Source: Aphrophora alni
Lineage: Eukaryota > Arthropoda > Insecta > Hemiptera > Aphrophoridae
Length of the DNA: 64,000 bases
Reading direction: 5' to 3'
Assembly: GCA_963513935.1 (NCBI GenBank)
Contig: OY740772.1
Coordinates: 17,454,098-17,518,097 of the forward strand
The position numbers and the translations under genes were made by a program. Shown here in pieces: positions 57,081 through 64,000 of the stretch. Within the stretch, counting starts at the first letter, position 1, and each line of letters begins with the position of its first letter. Under the pieces are notes generated by a model, which worked only from the letters and a program-made list of their open reading frames with translations, made no database searches and was not told where the DNA came from.

Positions 57081-58019
57081 TTTTCAGTTAACATTTGTTT
57101 AACATTATGTAATGTTTTTATTAACAATAAAGTCTTATCAATAACTTATATCTGGTTATCGTTAAAAATTTCTGAGTTTCATTTAAAACATAAATTAAAA
57201 GATCTAGCGAGAATACCTCGGAATCGTCAAGCTCTTAGCCACTAATATACGCCTTAAAGCGTTACCATAGTGTCTAAAACAATGTTATTTACTACGTGAT
57301 TTCTTCTGAACAGTTCTTTATAAGTTTATTAGAGGTTATACTTACATCATTGCTCACAGCAAATGATAGATAATTGACAAAAAAGTCTGTAAACCAGGTG
57401 TCCTGTTCATTACTAATACAGCTTCGCAACGAGTCACCCTTGGCATCAAAACATTCACTAATATTCATTATTAATAAAAACACTTGCACCCCCTGTAGAA
57501 GCTTTCTTCAAGGGTAGATTTATTTGACAAAAGCTTTTATGCAGAACCCGTGTCGTGTATAAGGGGGAGGGATTGACATGTGTATAAAACTGCCTGAATC
57601 AACGTAAATTTATACATATGACATTCCTCCCCCTCAGAGAGTGTAACCCTCTCACGTGGGTTGTGATAACGTTTTTATCATATCTTATCGAAGCAGATGA
57701 TAATACATGGGTAGAAGTTTTTTTTTTATAAATAAATTACTGACTTTAAAAAGAAAACTTCAATGGTTTCCATCTCAGTAAAATATATATACACATGAAG
57801 TTACTTCATTTAAATTAACTTGAGAACAATTAAGGATAACGTGTCTATAATTATATAGCTGGGAATAAATAAACAGTCGCCACGATAAATAGGGTGTTTT
57901 CAAAAATCACGTTTCAAAACTACAAGAGCTTATTTCTCAAATCAAAACCAATGTAAAAGTTCAGATCAACATACGTCCTAAAATGATTAATTTTCTATCT
58001 AGCCGTCAATATGGGTTTT
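57081..58019. other. No gene seen
   Basis: AT-rich sequence. AGGGTGTTTTCAAAAATCACG near 57892 resembles the end of a DNA transposon and may mark the left edge of the family F copy that follows. Confidence 0.35.
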
Positions 58020-58330
58020 AACGAACAAATTCATATCATCTTCGGTAATATGAGTTGATATTTCGCGATATATTTAGTGTTATATAGACACAATACAGGG
58101 GGGTAATAACCAACCGATTTCTTTTAATTATTTCAAAATGGGGGCTATTTCAATTTTTTAAGTTCGACTATCTCAAAAAATATTTCTAAGAGGTAAATAA
58201 TTCATACGTTTTAACAACCAATTGTTTTTTTTAAATTTTTTCTGTAACTTAAAGTATATTGAATTATCGACATAAAACCGAAAATATTAGTTCTTCATAA
58301 TTCTCTGCAACACCCAAGGTTTAATCTAGA
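58020..58330 (+). repeat. Dispersed repeat family F, forward copy
   Basis: CCAACCGATTTCTTTTAATT, ATGGGGGCTATTTCAATTTT and ATTGAATTATCGACATAAAAC are the reverse complement of words in 3180-3430. Confidence 0.45.
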
Positions 58331-61300
58331 ACCACGTTTTTGTCGACTTCTGCAAATTTTTATCTCCAAAATGTGCCTGCAGATTAAAGGACAACTGAGT
58401 TATGGAGACACTCAATAATAATATGTAAAAACTAGTAGCTTAAACTTCTTTATTTTCTAACAATATGCATTCCAGTAAAATTTGATCGATATAGTTTCGA
58501 TACGTGTTGAGATATTCCACTCTTCAAATACGGGATTTATAGTTAATTTTCACATTTTGAACTCCAGAAACGATTTAAAAAAAATGTTGAATAAATGCTT
58601 TTCATTACCTTAATTCTTGGTTTTGTGTATGTGTCTGTGTGTGCGAAGGAAAGTGGAATTTATTTATATTTCTACATGCTGAAGAAATTCTAAGTAAATA
58701 GTGATCTTGATGTGTTGTTGGACAGTGGCATTACTTTCAATCTTATGTTGAACACAAATGCTGGTGTTCATCAAGCGACAGTTGGTGGATGTCAAAGAAC
58801 ATGGCGCTCTCTTGGTTTTGTATAATGTCCATATAAAGTGTAAACCTCTGTATTTGGAAACGTTACACAGAAAGTGATCGCTCTAGACTAGAACGAGCAC
58901 AACAAATTTCATAAAATATTGTTTAAAAAAAATTACCAGTGTTTCGTGGAGAAAAGTTCAAAATTGATAGCGTAGAAATAACATTGTTTTTGTAAAAGGA
59001 TTTGAATTTCCTCTATAAATTGACACAATCAGAAATCAATTCTACCTTGCTACTCCCAGCTGTACAATTTCACGTTAGGTCTCAACCTCTAGAATGGAAG
59101 ATTTCAAAATTTTAATTTACGTTTAAATATGGTTTTAAATAATATATTGAAATTATATGTTTGTTCCTACTCTTGAGGCTTATTGTTGTTTTTCATGTGT
59201 ACATTGTATGTTATTTTATTAATGTATTTAACTCCAACTTTATGGGAAATTGCTGATGTTGTTGAAAGTATAAATAGATAAATATTGTATATTTTTTGTT
59301 TTTGTACGACCTCTTCATTGACTATAGAAACAAAATATCAAAATAGTTTATACCTACTGTTGCAAGTTTAAAGAAATTGTGCTACATGAAAACGTTTAAT
59401 AAAATTTTCTGACTCAATTACTACAATAATAATTGAGACAAAAATTGTTGACAATTATAATGTTCGTTTCAGTTTCTCTAATTCCATGAAAGCAATTTCA
59501 TCAGATATAAAAGTTTATTGTGTAGATGATATTTCTACAGTAAAAATATATTGACAGGATTTAGAGGGTACTTTGAGGGGATGTAGAAGAAATACGGTCA
59601 GTCATAATTCCTTCCTTTCGCCTCTGGAACTGATGTCTTTAATCGAAACCTGGCGTCACAAATCAAGCAAAGCTATGACATTGTCATTACGGCCGCACTG
59701 CCGTATCTCGGACCTTTGATGGACGAGCATAATCTCATGCTTTTTCCCTCAATTTTACGAGGACTTCTTTTCCACCTTACCAATAATTTCGATTACAAAT
59801 GTTCAGATTTGATTTATTTTATGTCCATCTTTCAACATTACCAGACAACGTATGAAGCCAATTTAACTTCATCGGAAAATATTTCCTTGATAGTGTTTTC
59901 ATTTTGGTGAATGTCAAGATGACAATCTATAAACCACCATTCCTTGTAAACACTACGATTATCCTAACTAAATGTTACTAAAAATATTAAATAAGTTATA
60001 TGGTTAGAGTTTGGACAAAATCCGTTGGTCAATTTCAATATGGCGGCCGTTTAGTATGTTTTAAAAGGATTATTTATATAACGTCGTTCAAGTGCTAATT
60101 TTAAATAGTCTTAAAACCACCAGAACCGAGGTTCATATGACCATTTAAAAAAATATTGCTCAATATTTATTACACAAACATTCTCATCTAAATAATAAAA
60201 ATCATCTAAAATTATTTGTCATCAACAATGTTATCTTGTTGTTAGACAAAAATTAAAAATGAACACTGAACATAGTTTTTTTTTTATTTATTGAAATATT
60301 TTATATATTTATAAAAAGGGCCTAAACTTTTTTTTGTACCATAAACACACCCCCAGCGTAAATTGTATTTATTTAAAATCGAGCATCCAATGACGGAGGT
60401 CAAAATTCATTCTTTGTTTTTGGCAAATTATTCAAGAAATTAATATTTTTTCTAATTGCTAATTTACACTTGAGTTGAGTTTTTAATCTTTACATTTCAT
60501 TTAAAATTTAACGAAACCTGTATAGCCGATTACGAGATATAACTCAACAAATAATTACAAGTCTAAATAATTAATTTTTCTGTGTATTTTGTTTTACCGT
60601 TAACTCGTAAACAGTCACTTTTGGAGCAATAGTGTGAGACCTTTAAACTGATATACCCGCTGATAAATTTTGACCCTAGTATATCCAAGAATGTAATTAT
60701 ATTCAACTACGAAAACACCCTCACACAAGAGACAAGGTATTCTTGCAACAAAGTCTAAAGTAATTATTAATTATTGATAACGTCAGCTTATCTTAGTTTG
60801 TCCTTTTGTTTTAAGGTTTAATTTGGTACGGCTTAGAAAGACCGTGTCCTTTGACTTGTTATAATATAATAAATAATTAATAGTGAAATCCATCAGGAAA
60901 GCAAGGTTCAGAGAGATGGTTTATTCAAAAGGAGTCTGGAAGCTGGACAAAATAATCCAGTGAGCTTGGCTTACTGGTCATTATTGCCGCCTTTGAAGTG
61001 GTCCTGGGTTTGAAGAAACGTTTCTACCCTCTGAGGAAAGGATTACGAAAGGACTTTGTATGTTAATTGATTGATTCATTTATAGAGTCAACGCATATCC
61101 TTCTTTAATAAGGACATAACTTTGCTTAGACTACACGAAGAGGATTAACACGAAGGATCAAATTAAGTAAAACAGAAAGGATTAGTCCAGGAGAGAAATG
61201 GAATTGTATGGTCGTTTACATTGGCTTTTATTTCATTAAAGTATATTATTATAAAGAAGGTTTAATTAGATGTGATTGCGAAGTTGTTTTAATGACATGT

Positions 61301-61707
61301 ATTTATTTAATTAAATAATTAGTGATTAATCTTATTATAATCAGTATAACGTATTATTTAGTTAAGACTTTCGGAGCAATACATGTCTGTATGTAAGGCA
61401 GAAAGAAAAGATTGGAAACTGTGATAAAGAACAATAGTTTAAGGGCGAAGCAGAACTGAAGTAAGGGCGTACACTTGAGATACTTTGGAAATGGCTGGAG
61501 TTTGCTTGTCATGATTCTTATTCGAGTCTAGTTACTCGGTACTCTAAAATCCTTCGTCTAAGATATCTTCCGTGGCTCCAGAATAACATTACGTTCATTT
61601 TTTATAAACTTGAAAAATAATACTCAACCCAGTTTATTGTGTAGTGCGAAAACTGTTTAATTTTGGCAGTTTTTAAATTTGGAATACTTGTTAAATGTAG
61701 TATAAAC
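58331..61707. other. No recognisable gene; family H fragment inside
   Basis: 60300-60440 carries family H words: CCTAAACTTTTTTTTGTACC, CAGCGTAAATTGTATTTA, GAGCATCCAATGACGGAGG and TCAAAATTCATTC. GC-richer patches at 59590-59780 and 60895-61050 have no long frame. CAATATGGCGGCCG near 60038 resembles a YY1/Pho site. Nothing coding was recognised. Confidence 0.4.
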
Positions 61708-62070
61708 AGGGTGATCATTTATCGTGTGCACTATTGGTATGACGTAAACTATTGGTGCTATGAAAAACTTTAAATGATGGACTGACACTACTTTATGATG
61801 AAATTTAGGAATTATTTTGTAAACTTTAATGGCGGACTGACACTACTTTTTGACGGAATATAAGAACTATTTTGTAAACTTTAAATAGTGGACTGACACT
61901 ACTTTATGATGGAATTTAGGAACTATTTTGTAAACTTTAAATAGCGGACTTACACTACTTTATGATGGAATTTAAGAACTATTTTGTAAACTTTAAATGG
62001 CGGACTGACACTACTTTATGATGGAATTTAAAAACTATTTTGTAAGCTTTAAATAATGACCACCTTTTTC
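61708..62070. mobile_element. MITE-like element with internal 57-bp array
   Basis: The ends ACAGGGTGATCATTTAT (left) and, read in reverse complement, AAGGTGGTCATTATTTAAAG (right) are roughly inverted copies. Between them lie five units of ACTTTAAATGGCGGACTGAC plus ACTACTTTATGATGGAATTT plus AGGAACTATTTTGTAA (61768-62055). It has no ORF. The terminal match is short, so the array alone is the safe call. Confidence 0.55.
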
Positions 62071-62699
62071 AAACATTACATCAAACTATGAAATACTTAT
62101 GGAAACACTTATTTTGTATGGAGCTTCTTTCATTTTACATCAAATTAAGAGACTTTTTTATACTTCGATATTTTTTTCCAAACCAATGTGTTTAGGAGTT
62201 TAAGGGGCGTTAGAACTCAAAATATTTAAAGTTTAATGCATTTTTGGAACCTTGCCATTATTCTATCATGTTAACAAATTAATTTGACATAGTCTACGAT
62301 GTGTAAATACTTCAAATGTAGAACTAAAATTAAAAAAAAAACCTTAAGAAGGAAATAAAAGCAAGCTCTTCAGGTTATCTGTTAAACAAGTTATTAAAAG
62401 AAATTTCAGTCCTGCGTTCTTATTCAAACTACTGTACCTAGACTATGCCTAATTAATTTTTTAACTTGATGTAACACTTGTAATTATGGGATATCGGCAT
62501 CTAGAATGCACCAAACTTTCTTAATTAAAAAAAAAAAAAGTCATTGCATTTTCGTCAAATCAAACTTATCAGCTTACTCTTTAAATGTATCCCCAATAAT
62601 TTCCTAATTAAGAGTAGATTACATGGATTCTGTTTGTCGAATTTTATATATTTCAAATGTTGGTATGCGAATAGCATCAAGGCATATGCTTCAAAATAT
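62071..62699. other. No gene seen
   Basis: AT-rich sequence with A-runs; the upstream part of the LINE that follows is not readable here. Confidence 0.35.
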
Positions 62700-63150
62700 G
62701 TTGGAACATTTGGTAAGAATCAACAGTGGTAGGGGATGATACTGAATCCTGATAAAAATAAAGAGATGACTAATTTCTAGAATTATAAATTTTGAGAAGG
62801 TTAAAGTTGAATATTATACAGATTATTTGAGTCAGATTTGTGCGTTCACCAGATAGATAATAAGCAGGTGATTGATTATTAGAATTATTTCTGATTGGAT
62901 AAAGTATTAATGACACGAGAGAATTGTTAGGGCAACTTCTCACACGTATAGAAAGCTAAGGTACTCTGCATATATCTATGGCTGGCAAATTCGGGTGCTT
63001 ACTAGTACTCTAAATAGGAGATTGGAAATAAATTAAAATAGGAAGAAAAGGAGACAGGATAGAGTGAGAAATAAGAAGATATCGAGGATGGAGAAGTTGA
63101 AGAACATGGGAGAGAAGCATATTTTTAAAAGTAAAAGTGGGTTTGATGTG
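62700..63150 (+). pseudogene. LINE reverse-transcriptase C-terminal relic
   Basis: GMILNPDKNKEMT (62733-62770) resembles the GLxxNxxKTKxM block of LINE reverse transcriptases. In a second frame, IYGWQIRVLTSTLNRRLE (62974-63027) followed by RRQDRVRNKKI (63046-63080) matches the ALYGSETWTLxxxxxRRLE...RxDRVRNEEI block at the end of the same domain. Order and spacing fit a single degraded copy. The catalytic YADD region upstream is not visible. Confidence 0.45.
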
Positions 63151-64000
63151 TGGTTTGAATGGAGCACCAATGCTGGGGCTAAATGTGTAAAAATTGATTC
63201 TTACTAGTAAGCAGATTCAAACAGCATTCAGATGGAGAGATGAAATAATGGAGAAAGATGGTGATCAATTGTATTCGCAGACAGGAAATAGAGCATTATG
63301 GTTGGTTGTTTCGAGAAGTTCATATAGATTTTAAAATTATTTTACTAGCTTTGACGGTTTATAATTTTACTGCCAATATTACAGAGGAATTCCTTATACA
63401 AATAAAACAACAACATTCAACAAAATGAAATATATTAATGCAAATATTTACACGGAGAAGTGATAAAACCATTTCAAAGAAGAAAGTGGAGCGTATAAAA
63501 GTTGTTTTAGATGAAAAATTAAGAAAGTACGAGCATTGGCAACTTTAAAGCACGTCACAAGCTTTATATTAAACACATGAATGGTAACATGTGTCACAAA
63601 CAGAGTTGCAAGTACAATGTGATTTTGTGACAATCTTTTGTTTGGTGAAAGTTTAAGAAACATTAGGAGTAAAGACGTTCTTGAATCACGAGAAATATCT
63701 GAGGTCCAAACAATTCCCCACTTTTCATAATGTGTGTATAGACTGAAGAAAATGAATTGACACTCCAATGGAAACAGAGTGTGCTGTATTTCTGGTGCAT
63801 ACTGTATACAGAAGCTCTATCAAGGCTTGATTTTAGAAATAAAAAGCATTTAAACTATTTCCCTGTTTTTTGTTGGGGTAAATTAAAACTAAAGTCTGGA
63901 ACTTGATTAAACTGTTTCAATCTCCACAACTTTAAATTATAATAAGACAAAGAGTTGACAGAGTTGTTTGTTTTGTTGTGTCAACCCAGAATGTTAACTA
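63151..64000. other. No gene seen
   Basis: A 106-codon minus-strand frame (63448-63768) has no recognisable domain and is not supported by splice or promoter signals. Confidence 0.35.

Noticed and set aside
63448..63768. Minus-strand frame of 106 codons
   Set aside because: No recognisable family and no supporting signals.

Overview
This looks like AT-rich eukaryotic nuclear DNA, most likely from an arthropod (insect). The evidence is two eukaryotic tRNA genes with internal Pol III boxes and T-run terminators, decayed mariner (DD34D) transposases, a Crypton-like tyrosine recombinase relic, fragments of two LINEs, a short (TTAGG)n tract of the insect telomere type, and one TATA plus initiator promoter of arthropod style. 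A narrower placement (for example Hemiptera) would be a guess. There is a 200-N gap at 36810-37009, so the two sides may not be truly contiguous.

No complete protein-coding gene is recognisable. The short open frames are chance, minisatellite or transposon-derived. The only host-gene candidates are a promoter with a noncoding first exon and a GT donor (5977-6161), and two possible exons beside the gap (37011-37178 and 37430/37463-37615). The window is best read as intergenic or long-intron sequence.

Layout. 0-8 kb: dispersed repeats, a 138-bp tandem array, the promoter/first-exon candidate and a palindromic element. 8.7-9.9 kb: mariner relic. 11.5-12.7 kb: Crypton-like recombinase relic. 14.0-14.5 kb: diverged 140-bp tandem repeat. 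18.9-20.8 kb: tRNA-Ile(AAT), a 450-bp palindromic element, a GCGGT minisatellite and tRNA-Glu(CTC). 24.0-26.5 kb: a TTAGG tract inside an inverted repeat, then a 145-200-bp tandem family. 30.9-32.0 kb: a 30-bp minisatellite with higher-order structure. 33-36 kb: duplicated blocks and dispersed repeats. 37 kb: gap and exon candidates. 43.1-44.0 kb: second mariner relic. 45.9-48.1 kb: one arm of a near-identical inverted repeat pair, a 66-bp minisatellite open on both strands, and a LINE 3' end. 49.8-50.2 kb: second palindromic element. 51.3-51.9 kb: dimeric 52-bp minisatellite. 52.6-52.9 kb: the other arm of the inverted pair. 61.7-62.1 kb: a MITE-like element with an internal 57-bp array. 62.7-63.2 kb: LINE reverse-transcriptase tail.

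At least eight dispersed noncoding families recur here (called A, B, C, D, E, F, G, H below). They were matched by eye, so their edges are approximate. Apart from the two tRNA genes nothing appears to work together as a pathway. The most interesting signals are the Crypton relic, the minisatellite that resembles a transposon end, the inverted near-identical pair, the palindromic elements and the promoter candidate.
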